Assembly (NCBI GenBank): GCA_017561825.1
Contig: JAFZBK010000004.1
Span: 45,675-109,674 of the forward strand
Length of the DNA stretch: 64,000 bases
DNA from: Prevotella sp.
Lineage (GTDB): Bacteria > Bacteroidota > Bacteroidia > Bacteroidales > Bacteroidaceae
Direction: 5' to 3'
Under the pieces are notes generated by a model. The model saw nothing but the letters and a program-made list of their open reading frames with translations, had not been told where the DNA came from and made no database searches. This document shows positions 9,048 to 18,518 of this stretch, one piece after another; position 1 is the first letter of the stretch, and every line of letters starts with the position of its first letter. The translations under genes were made by a program, and so were the position numbers.

Positions 9048-9806
9048 TTATTTCCAAGCGTCGATGATTCCCTTGAAATCAGCCGCCTTCAATGATGCAC
9101 CGCCGATGAGGCCGCCATCGATATCGGGCTTGGCGAACAGTTCGGGAGCGTTGCTTGCCTTGCAGCTACCGCCATAGAGGATGGTTGTGTCGTCTGCTAC
9201 AGCCTGTCCGTATTTCTCAGCAATGATGCTGCGGATGTAGGCATGGATCTCTTCAGCCTGATCGCTGGTGGCAGTCTTACCAGTTCCAATAGCCCAGATA
9301 GGTTCGTAAGCGATGACGATCTTACGGAAGTCCTCCTCAGAGAGGTTGAATACGCTTCCTTCGAGTTCTGCCTTAACTACCTCGTTCTGCTTGCCAGCTT
9401 CGCGCTCTTCCAGACTCTCACCGATGCAGAAGATCACCTTCAGACCGTTCTTCTGTGCCAGGAGCACCTTCTCTTTCAGGATCTCTGGTGTTTCTTTGTA
9501 GTATTCGCGACGTTCAGAGTGTCCAAGGATCACATACTGGGCTCCAGTGCTCTTGATCATCTCAGCTGAAACCTCACCCGTGAAAGCACCCTTCTCCTTG
9601 TCAGCGCAGTTCTCAGCACCAAGACCGATGATGTCCTGATCGAGGAACTGTGCGATGGAAGCCAGATGGATGAACGGTGTGCAGATCACAACGCCACAGT
9701 TTGGCTTATCAGCTTTCAGTGTCTCATTCAGCTCTTTTGCCAGAGCGATACCCTCTTGCAGGTTCATGTTCATTTTCCAGTTACCTGCTACGATTTTCTT
9801 TCTCAT
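9048..9806 (-). CDS. tpiA: Triose-phosphate isomerase, from an internal start in the fused frame
   Basis: This is the usual 252-residue enzyme interconverting dihydroxyacetone phosphate and glyceraldehyde 3-phosphate. Catalytic residues are present: Lys11 in GNWKMN, His96 in LGHSERR and Glu168 in [12 protein letters not shown], plus the phosphate loop YGGS. The ATG at 9806 begins [12 protein letters not shown], exactly where this family starts, and the bases before it (aaaagaaaa) are the A-rich kind of leader favoured in Bacteroidetes. This makes an independent start plausible even though no stop separates it from the preceding DoxX-like region. It belongs to the DUF1599-DoxX-tpiA-SPOR-folE operon. 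Confidence 0.85.
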   Translation of the reverse strand: MRKKIVAGNWKMNMNLQEGIALAKELNETLKADKPNCGVVICTPFIHLASIAQFLDQDIIGLGAENCADKEKGAFTGEVSAEMIKSTGAQYVILGHSERREYYKETPEILKEKVLLAQKNGLKVIFCIGESLEEREAGKQNEVVKAELEGSVFNLSEEDFRKIVIAYEPIWAIGTGKTATSDQAEEIHAYIRSIIAEKYGQAVADDTTILYGGSCKASNAPELFAKPDIDGGLIGGASLKAADFKGIIDAWK

Positions 9807-11117
9807 TTTTCTTTTATTATGTTTGTAATGGGTTATACTTGATTTTCTTTTGATCCATTTCGTCCAAGCCCAGAGTCTGTCAGCCAGTGTCAGCAGGAAG
9901 AGCGGTAAGGCGAATCCCATGAGGATGCCCAGGATCTTTCTCGGCGCGGAGTCTTTCGAAGAATGCCCGATGTCGAGTTTCTCTAGCGGCTGTGTGGCAA
10001 GTGCCGATTCAATGATCGGCAATCTGTTATGGCTCCATTTCCGAATCACTGTCCCATCTTTGATCAGCATCAGTCCGGGATTACTGCGGATCATGGTTTT
10101 GAGCGTAATCTCATCCATGGTATAGAAGGGGTATTCAGCCCCAGTAAGTTCTCTCCAACGGGCCACGGCCTTCTCGTTACTGGCGGTAAGACCATAGAAC
10201 GGATATCCGTTTGCCTGTGCGTATTCGTACAACTGATCGATCTCGCCAAAGTTTGTGTCACTGGCATCCTCTAGATGGGGTGAGATGAGTAAGAAGGTAT
10301 AGTCTTTGTTGCTTAGGACCTCTTCCGTGATATCCTCCCCAGAATCCATCGAGATGATGGAGAAGTCGTGTATAGGCGGCACATATCCTTCTTTCTTCAG
10401 TACGCTCTTGCTGTCGATGAACGTCCATGTGGAGTCAGGATAGTTCTCGAGTGTGAACGTTTCTCTCTTGCCATCTTTCTCCATGATGAAGGTTGTCTCG
10501 AACTCCGGCTGCTCCGCATCCTCGGGTATTTTCATTCCTTCTGGGATGTTGGCTCCTACATGATAGGGCCGGAAGTCAAAGAGCGGCAAGTCGTAGAGGC
10601 ACCAGATGCTTGACAGGATGATGAAAATGGCCGTATAGTTCTTCACGATCCATTGGTTGCTCTTGCTGATGAACCTCACCATCGAAAGCGGTTTCCATGC
10701 CATGAATCCCGCACATGCCAATAGCACCACGTTCTTCAATAACGTCTGTCCATTAGTCAGATGCACAGCATCGCCGAAGCAGCCGCAGTCGGTTATCGGG
10801 TTTGCCACCCACAGCCAGAAGGTAACGATGGTCATGATGACCATGAAGCCCACTGCCACACGACTCATCACTCTTCTGTTGATGGCGAAGAGCAGCATCA
10901 TTCCTGTGTAGAACTCCACTGCCGACAGCAATACCGAGATGCCCAGTGTCACGATGGGCGGAACGATCCCTTCACAGCCGAGGGCCTGAAGGTAGTCGTT
11001 AATCTTGTACTGCGTGCCCAGCGGATCGATGGCTTTCACGAATCCGGAGAAGATGAAAGTCAGCGCCACGATGAAACGGCAGACATTCACTCCTATCGAA
11101 ATCCACTTAGCCTTCAT
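9048..11117 (-). CDS. In-frame fusion: DoxX/MauE-like membrane protein plus triose-phosphate isomerase
   Basis: One uninterrupted frame of 689 codons joins two proteins that are normally separate. Residues 1-437 are a membrane protein of the Bacteroidetes BT_3928/DoxX type: four N-terminal helices, a TDCGCFGD motif near 110 as in MauE, a further membrane segment, then a long thioredoxin-like soluble part ([38 protein letters not shown]) and a last membrane helix. Residues 438-689 are a complete TpiA. The join ([19 protein letters not shown]) reads like translated spacer: stop codons are present in the +1 frame but none in the real one. The start at 11117 overlaps the DUF1599 stop. Either a true fusion is made or, more likely, TpiA is also made from its own ATG at 9806. 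Confidence 0.8.
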   Translation of the reverse strand: MKAKWISIGVNVCRFIVALTFIFSGFVKAIDPLGTQYKINDYLQALGCEGIVPPIVTLGISVLLSAVEFYTGMMLLFAINRRVMSRVAVGFMVIMTIVTFWLWVANPITDCGCFGDAVHLTNGQTLLKNVVLLACAGFMAWKPLSMVRFISKSNQWIVKNYTAIFIILSSIWCLYDLPLFDFRPYHVGANIPEGMKIPEDAEQPEFETTFIMEKDGKRETFTLENYPDSTWTFIDSKSVLKKEGYVPPIHDFSIISMDSGEDITEEVLSNKDYTFLLISPHLEDASDTNFGEIDQLYEYAQANGYPFYGLTASNEKAVARWRELTGAEYPFYTMDEITLKTMIRSNPGLMLIKDGTVIRKWSHNRLPIIESALATQPLEKLDIGHSSKDSAPRKILGILMGFALPLFLLTLADRLWAWTKWIKRKSSITHYKHNKRKMRKKIVAGNWKMNMNLQEGIALAKELNETLKADKPNCGVVICTPFIHLASIAQFLDQDIIGLGAENCADKEKGAFTGEVSAEMIKSTGAQYVILGHSERREYYKETPEILKEKVLLAQKNGLKVIFCIGESLEEREAGKQNEVVKAELEGSVFNLSEEDFRKIVIAYEPIWAIGTGKTATSDQAEEIHAYIRSIIAEKYGQAVADDTTILYGGSCKASNAPELFAKPDIDGGLIGGASLKAADFKGIIDAWK

Positions 11118-11668
11118 TCCTCACCTTTTAGTTTGATGGCTCCGAACACGGCATAGTTGATGATATCCATATAGTTGGCATCAATGCCCTCGCTCACCAG
11201 CGTGGCACCTGCGATGTCCTCGATTTCCTTTACGCGTTGTATCTTTGTTAAGATGAAGTCGGTATAGCTACTTACGCGCATTGAACGCCATGCTTCATCA
11301 TAGTCGTGGTTCTTCTTGAGCATCAGTTCCAGCGCCTCATTGGCATAGCGGTCGTAGAGCACCATGGCCTCATCGGGAGTCATATCTACAGTATCCACAT
11401 AATTGCGGTCGAGCTGGATCAGTCCTACAATACCGTAGTTGATGAGAGCGATGAACTCTGGTCGGATACCTTCTCCAACCAGTGATTCTTTCTTGATTTC
11501 CAACGACCGAATACGCTTAGCCTTGATGAACAGTTGATCAGTGAGCGACGATGGGCGCAAGATGCGCCACGAAGCTCCGTAGTCGTGCAACTTTTTCTCA
11601 AAGAGCGTGCGGCATTCAGCCATCACGTTTTTGAACTGTTCCTCTGTCTTATTTGTATTCTTCGACAT
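11114..11668 (-). CDS. DUF1599 family protein with two tandem repeats
   Basis: The 184-residue protein has no signal peptide. It is built of two copies of one unit: [25 protein letters not shown] (from about residue 25) and [25 protein letters not shown] (from about 118), each followed by an R-x-R/K-x-L/I-E helix and a GI-x-x-x-Y/F-x-x-I-N-Y segment. This double H-D-Y-x-x-x-W unit is characteristic of DUF1599, sometimes described as associated with nucleotide modification; the activity is unknown to me. It is the first gene of its operon, with a strong promoter 23 bp upstream, and its stop overlaps the next start by four bases. Confidence 0.82.
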   Translation of the reverse strand: MSKNTNKTEEQFKNVMAECRTLFEKKLHDYGASWRILRPSSLTDQLFIKAKRIRSLEIKKESLVGEGIRPEFIALINYGIVGLIQLDRNYVDTVDMTPDEAMVLYDRYANEALELMLKKNHDYDEAWRSMRVSSYTDFILTKIQRVKEIEDIAGATLVSEGIDANYMDIINYAVFGAIKLKGEE

Positions 11669-11690
11669 GACTCATCTTATAAAGATGGTG

Positions 11691-11721
11691 CAAAGTTACG
11701 AATTAAAATTGAAACAGCAAA
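11691..11721 (-). promoter_or_regulatory. Promoter of the DUF1599-doxX-tpiA-SPOR-folE operon
   Basis: On the minus strand TTTG (11718-11721), 19 nt, then TAACTTTG (11691-11698): a full match to the Bacteroidetes -33/-7 consensus with a short leader before the gene at 11668. Confidence 0.75.
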
Positions 11722-11735
11722 GACAATTACCTATT

Positions 11736-12155
11736 TTATCTCTTTCCTGCGGCGGTAGTGTCTTTGGCAGACGTGTTTTTCTCGTTCCATAAGGCCATTT
11801 CCGACTGTCGTTTTCGGATATACTTGATCTTGGCACAAAGCATGTCAAACTGTGTTTTCAATGAGTCGCGATGCATCCGCATACGGGTCACTGCACGTAA
11901 CTGTTCCGCTGTGGCTGTCCCGGCATCATGTGCCACTTGTGCCTCGTGTTTCATCTGATTGTATTTCCTGTTCACTATTTGTATCTCCTTATCGAGCTCT
12001 TCCACTTCCTTTTGGGACGCTTTAAGGACGGAGTCTTGTTTGTGAATCAGTGCTTCTTTGCGCTGACGTATTTCTTCCTGCAACTTGGTATGCTTTGATT
12101 CACAGTTAATTAGCAGAAGTAATAGTGTAAATAATATGTATAGTCGGACTTTCAT
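11736..12155 (-). CDS. Small coiled-coil lipoprotein, unknown function
   Basis: The 139-residue precursor starts MKVRLYILFTLLLLLINC, with lipobox LINC and Cys18. The rest is strongly helical and charged: LQEEIRQRKEALIHKQDSVL, VEELDKEIQIVNRKYNQMKHEAQ, then a break (DAGTATAEQ) and a second helix, so it probably forms an antiparallel coiled coil on the periplasmic face of a membrane. It ends with a disordered Thr/Ala tail. I do not recognise a family. It has its own promoter and stops 15 bp before the next operon's -33 box, so it is likely a monocistronic gene. Confidence 0.7.
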   Translation of the reverse strand: MKVRLYILFTLLLLLINCESKHTKLQEEIRQRKEALIHKQDSVLKASQKEVEELDKEIQIVNRKYNQMKHEAQVAHDAGTATAEQLRAVTRMRMHRDSLKTQFDMLCAKIKYIRKRQSEMALWNEKNTSAKDTTAAGKR

Positions 12156-12170
12156 CTATAGAATTTTCTG

Positions 12171-12240
12171 CAAAGTTACGAAAAAACGAGTGTAATGCAA
12201 AAGAAAAACCGTTTTTTTCTTTTCATTGCCGAGTGCATTG
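12171..12240. promoter_or_regulatory. Promoter-bearing A/T palindrome upstream of the coiled-coil lipoprotein gene
   Basis: The minus-strand arm holds a full promoter for the gene at 12155: TTTG (12198-12201), 19 nt, TAACTTTG (12171-12178). The opposite arm mirrors it (ttttcattgccgagtgcattgtaactttgg) and ends in a plus-strand TAACTTTG with no good -33 box. The centre is an AAAGAAAAACC/GTTTTTTTCTTT hairpin. It is one of about six similar elements in the window. Confidence 0.6.
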
Positions 12241-12321
12241 TAACTTTGGCTGCGCCGAAGATACTCTCGTTCGGAAAAGTTCAAATAAATTTGGCTTTTC
12301 GCTCACTTATTGCATAAAATC

Positions 12322-12386
12322 TTCACGTTCGAGAAAACAAATATACTTGTTTTCTTCTCACTTACTCAGATTTTTCGTACCTTTGC
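12322..12386 (+). promoter_or_regulatory. Second palindromic element with the cca promoter
   Basis: A GAAAACAAATATACTTGTTTTC palindrome-like core, written here in two parts (GAAAACAAATA, TACTTGTTTTC), precedes TACCTTTG (12379-12386), a good -7 element. TTCT lies 19 nt upstream as a weak -33 box. The leader to the cca ATG at 12408 is only about 17 nt. Confidence 0.5.
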
Positions 12387-12407
12387 ACACCCAAACGAAG
12401 CGAAGTG

Positions 12408-13853
12408 ATGAAGCTATATAGTGACAAAGAATTAGCACAGATCCTTGATCAGGAGATCTTCCACCAGATTTCTGCCATAGCCGACAAACTGGGCGTGGAA
12501 TGCTATGTCGTGGGCGGATATGTCCGAGACATCTTCCTCGAACGACCCTCCAACGATATTGATGTCGTGGTTGTGGGCAGTGGGATTGCTGTGGCTCAGG
12601 CCTTGAAGAAGGAACTGGGCAGGAAGGCATATCTGAGTGTCTTCAAGAACTTCGGTACGGCACAAGTGAAGATCAGAGATAAGAAGCATGAAGAGATTGA
12701 GGTGGAGTTTGTGGGTGCCAGAAAGGAGAGCTATAGTCACGACTCGCGCAAACCGGTGGTGGAAGATGGTACCTTGGAAGATGATCAGTGCCGCCGCGAC
12801 TTCACCATCAATGCCCTGGCCATCTGCTTGAATCACGATCGTTTTGGGGAACTGGTTGATCCCTTCGATGGCATATACGACATGGAAGATGGTCTGATAC
12901 GTACACCGCTGGATCCCGATATCACCTTCTCCGACGATCCGTTGCGGATGCTTCGTTGTGTACGCTTTGCTACACAATTGCGCTTTGATATTGAGCAGGA
13001 GACGAAAGAGGCACTTCGCCGCAATGCCCAACGACTGAAGATTATCAGTGGGGAACGTATCGCCGAAGAGCTGAATAAGATCCTCTTGGCGGCGCATCCC
13101 AGTATTGGACTATTAGAGCTGCATGATAGCGGACTCCTCCAGCTGATCCTGCCTGAACTGTCAGCACTCGACATCGTGGAGACGCGCAACGGCAGGGCAC
13201 ATAAGAACAATTTCTACCATACCCTGGAAGTACTGGAAAACGTATGTAAGACCGACCAGTCACAGCTTTGGTTGCGTTGGGCGGCACTGTTGCACGATAT
13301 CGGTAAGACCAAGAGTAAACGCTGGGATGGTCAGCAGGGTTGGACTTTCCATAACCATAACTTCATCGGGGCGAAGATGGTGCCTGAGATATTCAGAAGA
13401 CTGAAACTGCCGTTGGATGCGAAGATGAAATATGTGCAGAAACTGGTAGATCTGCATATGCGCCCCATCGTGATTGCTGATAAGGAGGTGACCGACAGTG
13501 CTGTGCGCCGATTGATGAACGATGCGGGTGATGACATAGACGACTTGATGCTGCTCTGCGAGGCGGATATCACCAGTAAGAACGAGGTGCGCAAGAAACG
13601 CTTCCTGGAGAACTTCAGAATCGTCAGGGAAAAACTCACCGATCTGAAGGAAAAGGATTATAAACGCTTGCTGCAGCCGGTCATCGACGGGAATGAGATC
13701 ATGGAAATCTTCCACCTCCAGCCGTCACCTGCCGTGGGAAGACTGAAACAATACTTGAAAGATGCCGTGCTCGACAATCAGGTGCCAAACGAACGGGAAC
13801 CGCTGATGGAACTGCTGATGGCAAAGGCTAAGGAATTAGGTTTGCAGTCTTAA
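12408..13853 (+). CDS. cca: CCA tRNA nucleotidyltransferase with HD domain
   Basis: The 481-residue enzyme adds or repairs the 3' CCA of tRNAs. The class II nucleotidyltransferase core is clear: GGYVRD at 36-41, the metal-binding D50-x-D52 in SNDIDVVVVG, and RRDFTINALA at 129-138. The arm region and the RNA-binding helices follow (DDPLRMLRCVRFA, ISGERIAEEL). A C-terminal HD domain has LLHDIGK with H296-D297. I chose the ATG at 12408 rather than the GTG one codon earlier; both fit the short leader. The tRNA-Pro in this window encodes its CCA but the tRNA-Lys does not, so the enzyme is needed for synthesis as well as repair. Confidence 0.93.
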   Translation: MKLYSDKELAQILDQEIFHQISAIADKLGVECYVVGGYVRDIFLERPSNDIDVVVVGSGIAVAQALKKELGRKAYLSVFKNFGTAQVKIRDKKHEEIEVEFVGARKESYSHDSRKPVVEDGTLEDDQCRRDFTINALAICLNHDRFGELVDPFDGIYDMEDGLIRTPLDPDITFSDDPLRMLRCVRFATQLRFDIEQETKEALRRNAQRLKIISGERIAEELNKILLAAHPSIGLLELHDSGLLQLILPELSALDIVETRNGRAHKNNFYHTLEVLENVCKTDQSQLWLRWAALLHDIGKTKSKRWDGQQGWTFHNHNFIGAKMVPEIFRRLKLPLDAKMKYVQKLVDLHMRPIVIADKEVTDSAVRRLMNDAGDDIDDLMLLCEADITSKNEVRKKRFLENFRIVREKLTDLKEKDYKRLLQPVIDGNEIMEIFHLQPSPAVGRLKQYLKDAVLDNQVPNEREPLMELLMAKAKELGLQS

Positions 13854-13861
13854 CATTTGTT

Positions 13862-13883
13862 GCAAATATTCGTTAATATTTGC
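13862..13883. repeat. Perfect inverted repeat between cca and the efflux operon
   Basis: GCAAATATT (13862-13870) and AATATTTGC (13875-13883) form a perfect 9-bp stem with a CGTT loop, 8 bp after the cca stop and about 40 bp upstream of the efflux operon's -7 box. It could be a weak terminator or an operator. There is no T-run. Confidence 0.5.
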
Positions 13884-13924
13884 CAATAATGTCATATCTT
13901 TTACGCATGCTAAATAATAATGTG

Positions 13925-13932
13925 TATCTTTG
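13925..13932 (+). promoter_or_regulatory. Promoter -7 element of the RND efflux operon
   Basis: TATCTTTG matches the -7 consensus. Upstream TTTTACG gives only a rough -33 box at 20-22 nt. The leader to the first efflux gene is about 75 nt. No regulator gene is adjacent, so control, if any, is remote. Confidence 0.5.
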
Positions 13933-14011
13933 CAATTTGAAAAAACCGAAAGAAGAGCATTAGTTTTCAGGAGAAAGTAGGTTTGAAATAATAATTAATA
14001 ATAAAATAGGT

Positions 14012-15211
14012 ATGAAAAGAAACAAGATTTTAATGGTTGTGGCTATGGCTGTCGCCCTGGTCTCTTGTGGAGGCAAGGGAGGCGGTATGCCAAACTTTGG
14101 TGACAATGAGTTCCCGGTGCAGTCGGTGCAGACCTCAGATGCCTCGATGCAGACCACCTATCCCGCTACCATCAAAGGTGTGCAGGATGTTGAGATTCGT
14201 CCGAAAGCCTCAGGATTCATTACGCGAGTTTGTGTAAAGGAAGGTCAGGCGGTTGGCGTTGGTCAGCTGCTGTTCGTGATTGATAACGAGACCTATCAGG
14301 CGGCAGTTCGTCAGGCACAGGCTTCAGTAAATACAGCTACTGCCCAGTGCAACACAGCGAAGCTGACCTACGAGAACAACCAGAAACTGTTTGAGCAGAA
14401 CGTGATCGGACAATATGAGCTGGAGTCAGCCAAGAATACTTATGCCAGTGCTCAGGCACAGCTGTCATTGGCCAAGGCTACCTTGGCATCTGCCAAAGAG
14501 CAGCTGAGCTTCTGCTTCGTGAAGAGTCCTGCCGCAGGTGTTATCGCCAGTCTGCCTTATAAGGTAGGAGCCATGGTGAGCGCATCCAGCGTACCGGCTC
14601 TCACAACCGTATCAAATATCAGTAGCATGGAGGTATATTTCTCCATGACAGAGAAGGATATGCTAGAGCTGAGCAAGACTGCTGGTGGTACACAGGCTGC
14701 CATCAACTCCATTCCTTCCGTACGTCTCCAGTTGGCCGACGGTACTATGTATGGTCATGAGGGTAAAGTTACCAAGGCCAGCGGTGTGATAGATGCTTCC
14801 ACAGGTTCCGTTCAGCTGATTGCTCACTTCCCCAACCCCGAGCGCTTGCTGAAGAGCGGCGGTAGTGGTTCTATCATCATTTCCAAGAACGACAATTCTG
14901 CCATGATCATCCCGCAGTCATGCGTGTCTGAGGTGCAGGATAAGAAGTTCGTTTATGTGTTGGGTAAGGACAATAAGGTGAAATATACGGAGATTACCGT
15001 GGATCCCCAAACCGACGGTCTGAACTTCATCGTTCGCAGCGGTCTGAAACCTGGTGACAAGTACGTTACCAACGGTATCACCAAACTGTCAGACGGTATG
15101 GAGATCGTTCCCATTACGCCCGAGCAGTATCAGAAGAAGATTGAGGATGCCACCCAGATCAATGCCGGCGGCTCTGCCAAAGGCTTCGTGGATGCGATGA
15201 AAGGGAAGTAA
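14012..15211 (+). CDS. RND efflux periplasmic adaptor subunit (AcrA/MexA-like lipoprotein)
   Basis: The 399-residue precursor has a lipoprotein signal (MAVALVSC, Cys19). The membrane-fusion-protein layout is in order: a lipoyl-type half (ATIKGVQDVEIRPKASGFITRVCVKEGQAV at about 51-80), an alpha-hairpin rich in Ala/Gln (about 95-165), the second lipoyl half (FCFVKSPAAGVIASLPYKVGAMVS), then beta-barrel and membrane-proximal domains ending around GDKYVTNGITKLSDGMEIVPI. It links the inner-membrane pump encoded just downstream to the outer-membrane channel. The three genes are consecutive and on one strand. The exported substrates cannot be told from sequence. Confidence 0.93.
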   Translation: MKRNKILMVVAMAVALVSCGGKGGGMPNFGDNEFPVQSVQTSDASMQTTYPATIKGVQDVEIRPKASGFITRVCVKEGQAVGVGQLLFVIDNETYQAAVRQAQASVNTATAQCNTAKLTYENNQKLFEQNVIGQYELESAKNTYASAQAQLSLAKATLASAKEQLSFCFVKSPAAGVIASLPYKVGAMVSASSVPALTTVSNISSMEVYFSMTEKDMLELSKTAGGTQAAINSIPSVRLQLADGTMYGHEGKVTKASGVIDASTGSVQLIAHFPNPERLLKSGGSGSIIISKNDNSAMIIPQSCVSEVQDKKFVYVLGKDNKVKYTEITVDPQTDGLNFIVRSGLKPGDKYVTNGITKLSDGMEIVPITPEQYQKKIEDATQINAGGSAKGFVDAMKGK

Positions 15212-15219
15212 AGTTCAGT

Positions 15220-15246
15220 ATAGTTCATAGATCATAGTTCATAGTT
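15220..15246 (+). repeat. Heptamer array between adaptor and pump genes
   Basis: Units atagttc, atagatc, atagttc and atagtt follow one another with an exact 7-bp period and end just before the pump ATG at 15249. See the finding on 7-bp arrays. Confidence 0.8.
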
Positions 15247-15248
15247 AT

Positions 15249-18200
15249 ATGACATTTACGACATTTATCAAACGCCCGGTACTCTCCACGGTGATCTCCA
15301 TCGTGATTGTGCTTTTGGGTATTATCGGACTGACCACGCTGCCTATTGAGCAGTATCCGGACATTGCGCCGCCTACCGTTGTGGTCTTCACCAGCTATCC
15401 TGGTGCCGATGCAGAGACAGTAAAGAATTCCGTGCTCGTCCCACTGGAGGAGAGCATCAATGGTGTGGAGGGTATGGACTACCTCTCCTCATCAGCTGGC
15501 TCAGGTTCTGCCAGCATACAAGTGTTGTTCCGTCAAGGCATGAATGCCGATATGTGTGCGGTGAACGTTCAGAACCGTGTTCAGCAGGCATTGGCCTTAC
15601 TGCCGGCTGAGGTTACCCGTATCGGTGTGACGGTGATGAAGCGTCAGACCTCTCAGGTGATGATGTTCACGCTGACCTCCGATGGTCGTTACGATGACAA
15701 GTTCCTGACGAACTACTCTAATATCAACATCGTTCCCGCCATCAAGCGTATCCAGGGTGTGGGTGACGTGCAGTCGCCAGGTGTGAAAACCTACTCTATG
15801 CGTATCTGGTTGAAGCCCGAGGTGATGAAGCAGTACAACTTGATGCCGAGCGACATCAGTGGTGTACTGGCAGAACAGAATATCGAGGCGGCACCTGGTA
15901 AGTTCGGTGAAGAGTCGAACGTGGCCTTTGAGTATGCCATGCGCTATACGGGTCGTCTGAAGACTGAAGAGGAGTTTGGGAACATCGTTATCTCCAGTGA
16001 TGCCAATGGTAACACGCTGAAGTTGAAGGATGTGGCACGAATTGAGTTGGGTGGCTTGCAGTACAGCGTATCCATGAAGAACAACAACATCCCCTCAGTG
16101 ATGGGTATGGTACAGCAGATTGCCGGTTCCAACGCTAACGAGATTGCCAAGCAGGTGAAGGCCGAGCTGAATGAGCAGGCTAAGCTGTTCCCGCCGGGAA
16201 TGACCTACAAGATCAACTACGATGTAACGGAGTTCCTCTATGCCTCTATCGAGGAGGTGGTGTTCACGCTCATCATGACGCTGATCCTGGTGTTCCTTGT
16301 GGTGTATGTGTTCTTGCAGGACTTCCGTTCTACGCTCATCCCGCTGATTGCCGTACCAGTGTCATTGATTGGTACGTTCTTCTTCCTGAAGATCTTCGGA
16401 TTCTCCATCAACCTGCTTACGCTGTCGGCCTTGCTTCTGGCTATCGCCATCGTGGTGGATGACGCTATCGTGGTGGTGGAGGCGGTACATGCCAAGTTGG
16501 ATCAGGGATACAAGAGTTCACTTACCGCGTCTATCGATGCCATGAACGAGATTTCAGGCGCCATCATCTCCATCACCCTTGTGATGGCCTCAGTGTTCAT
16601 TCCTGTGTCGTTCATCGGTGGTACGAGCGGTACGTTCTATAGAGAGTTCGGTGTTACCATGGCGGTGTCAATCTTTATCTCGGCTTTGAACGCCTTGACC
16701 TTGTCACCTGCCCTCTGTGCTATTTTCCTGAAACCGCACGATGAGAACGGCAATGAAGTGAAGATGTCACGCATCGACCGTTTCCATGCTTCATTCAATA
16801 CTGCATACGACAAGGTGCTGGGCAAGTATAAGAATGGTGTGCAGAAACTGGTGCGTAAGCCGATCATCATCGGTCTTGCTGTCATCCTTGGTATCGCCGT
16901 ATTGGCCACCACAATGTTCACAACCAAGACAGGTCTGGTACCAAGCGAAGATACAGGTACGCTGTTTTGTACCATTTCCATGCCGCCGGCTACTTCTGTG
17001 GCAAGAACACGTCAGATCATCGATCAGGTTGACTCGATGCTTGCTACGAACCCCGCCATCCAGAGTCGTGAGCAGATCCAGGGTTATAACTTCGTTGCCG
17101 GTTCCGGTTCCGATCAGGCTACGTTCATCCTGAAACTGAAACCGTTCTCTGAACGACAGAAGGGATTCTGGTGGAAACTCTCAGGATTGTGGCAAGGCGA
17201 CGGAATCTATCGTTTCCTCGTCAATCCTTATGATGCCAACTCTGTGTTGGGATTGATTTATAAGCAGACCGCTGCCATCAAGGATGCTCAGGTACTGGCA
17301 TTTGCGCCGCCGATGATTCCTGGTTTCTCTGCCAGCAGTGGTGTGACATTGGTGATGCAGGACCGTACAGGTGGTAATCTGAACCGTTTCTTCGAGGTTA
17401 CTAAGGAGTATTTGGCCGAGCTGAATAAGCGTCCTGAGATCCAGACCGCCCAAACCAGTTACAACCCGAACTACCCACAGTATATGATTCATGTGGATGT
17501 TGCTAAATGTAAGCAGGCAGGCATATCACCGTCAACCATCCTCAGTACGCTGCAGGGTTACTATGGCGGTCTATATGCATCTAACTTCAATGCCTACGGT
17601 AAGCTCTACCGTGTGATGGTACAGGGTGATCCTTCCACACGAATGACTCCCGAGAGTCTGGGTAGTGTATATGTACGCACCCCGAACGGTATGTCACCGA
17701 TCTTGGAGTATTGTGAGTTGGAGCGTGTGTATGGTCCTTCGAACATCAACCGTTTCAACCTCTTCACCTCCATCAACGTGACAGCTACTGTGGCTAATGG
17801 CTATTCTTCCGGTGAGGCCATCAAGGCTTGTCAGGAGGTGGCTGCGCAGTACCTGCCCGCTGGTTATACCTATGATTATTCTGGTTTGACCCGTTCAGAG
17901 GCTGCTTCCAGCAATTCAACGGCATTGATCTTCGTACTCTGCTTCATCTTCATCTACCTGATTCTGAGTGCCCAGTACGAGAGTTATATCCTGCCGTTGG
18001 CCGTGGTGCTCTCTGTACCTTTCGGTTTGGCAGGTGCTTTCCTCTTCACGCAGCTGTTCGGTCATTCGAACGATATCTACATGCAGATCTCATTGATTAT
18101 GTTGATCGGTCTGTTGGCCAAGAACGCCATCTTGATCGTACAGTTCGCCTTGGAGCGCCGCGAAACAGGTATGGCCATTTCATGGTCAGCTGTGCTGGGT

Positions 18201-18506
18201 GCTGCCGCTCGTTTGCGTCCTATCCTCATGACGTCACTCGCCATGATCGTAGGTCTGCTGCCGATGATGTTCGCCACGGGTGTGGGTAAGAACGGTAGTC
18301 AGACGCTGGGTGCTGCCGCCGTGGGTGGTATGCTTATCGGTACGCTGCTCCAGATCTTCGTGGTGCCCACCTTGTTCGTCATCTTCCAGAATCTGCAGGA
18401 GAAGATCTCCCCGATGAAGTTCGATGATGAGGAGAATCCTGATGTAGCTGCCGAGCTGGCACAGTATGCACATTCTAAACCTGTGGACTACGAATTGGAG
18501 AAATAA
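15249..18506 (+). CDS. RND efflux inner-membrane transporter (HAE1 family, AcrB-like)
   Basis: The 1085-residue pump has the two-fold RND layout: TM1 (TFIKRPVLSTVISIVIVLLG), a large periplasmic loop, TM2-TM6, a second loop and TM7-TM12. Proton-relay residues Asp404-Asp405 are visible in TM4 (AIAIVVDDAIVVVEAVH), with the matching Lys958 in TM10 (GLLAKNAILIVQFA). Other signatures are SYPGADAETV and FIGGTSGTFYREFGVTMA. Length is normal for the HAE1 group. It expels drugs, bile salts or detergents by proton exchange as a trimer with the adaptor and channel encoded on either side. Confidence 0.95.
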   Translation: MTFTTFIKRPVLSTVISIVIVLLGIIGLTTLPIEQYPDIAPPTVVVFTSYPGADAETVKNSVLVPLEESINGVEGMDYLSSSAGSGSASIQVLFRQGMNADMCAVNVQNRVQQALALLPAEVTRIGVTVMKRQTSQVMMFTLTSDGRYDDKFLTNYSNINIVPAIKRIQGVGDVQSPGVKTYSMRIWLKPEVMKQYNLMPSDISGVLAEQNIEAAPGKFGEESNVAFEYAMRYTGRLKTEEEFGNIVISSDANGNTLKLKDVARIELGGLQYSVSMKNNNIPSVMGMVQQIAGSNANEIAKQVKAELNEQAKLFPPGMTYKINYDVTEFLYASIEEVVFTLIMTLILVFLVVYVFLQDFRSTLIPLIAVPVSLIGTFFFLKIFGFSINLLTLSALLLAIAIVVDDAIVVVEAVHAKLDQGYKSSLTASIDAMNEISGAIISITLVMASVFIPVSFIGGTSGTFYREFGVTMAVSIFISALNALTLSPALCAIFLKPHDENGNEVKMSRIDRFHASFNTAYDKVLGKYKNGVQKLVRKPIIIGLAVILGIAVLATTMFTTKTGLVPSEDTGTLFCTISMPPATSVARTRQIIDQVDSMLATNPAIQSREQIQGYNFVAGSGSDQATFILKLKPFSERQKGFWWKLSGLWQGDGIYRFLVNPYDANSVLGLIYKQTAAIKDAQVLAFAPPMIPGFSASSGVTLVMQDRTGGNLNRFFEVTKEYLAELNKRPEIQTAQTSYNPNYPQYMIHVDVAKCKQAGISPSTILSTLQGYYGGLYASNFNAYGKLYRVMVQGDPSTRMTPESLGSVYVRTPNGMSPILEYCELERVYGPSNINRFNLFTSINVTATVANGYSSGEAIKACQEVAAQYLPAGYTYDYSGLTRSEAASSNSTALIFVLCFIFIYLILSAQYESYILPLAVVLSVPFGLAGAFLFTQLFGHSNDIYMQISLIMLIGLLAKNAILIVQFALERRETGMAISWSAVLGAAARLRPILMTSLAMIVGLLPMMFATGVGKNGSQTLGAAAVGGMLIGTLLQIFVVPTLFVIFQNLQEKISPMKFDDEENPDVAAELAQYAHSKPVDYELEK

Positions 18507-18518
18507 AAGGATTTGAAT

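Noticed and set aside
12251-12321. Third complete promoter palindrome between the two elements upstream of cca
   Set aside because: Parts resemble the far arm of the other elements (gccgaagatactctcg), but no -33/-7 pair can be aligned, so I report it only as context.
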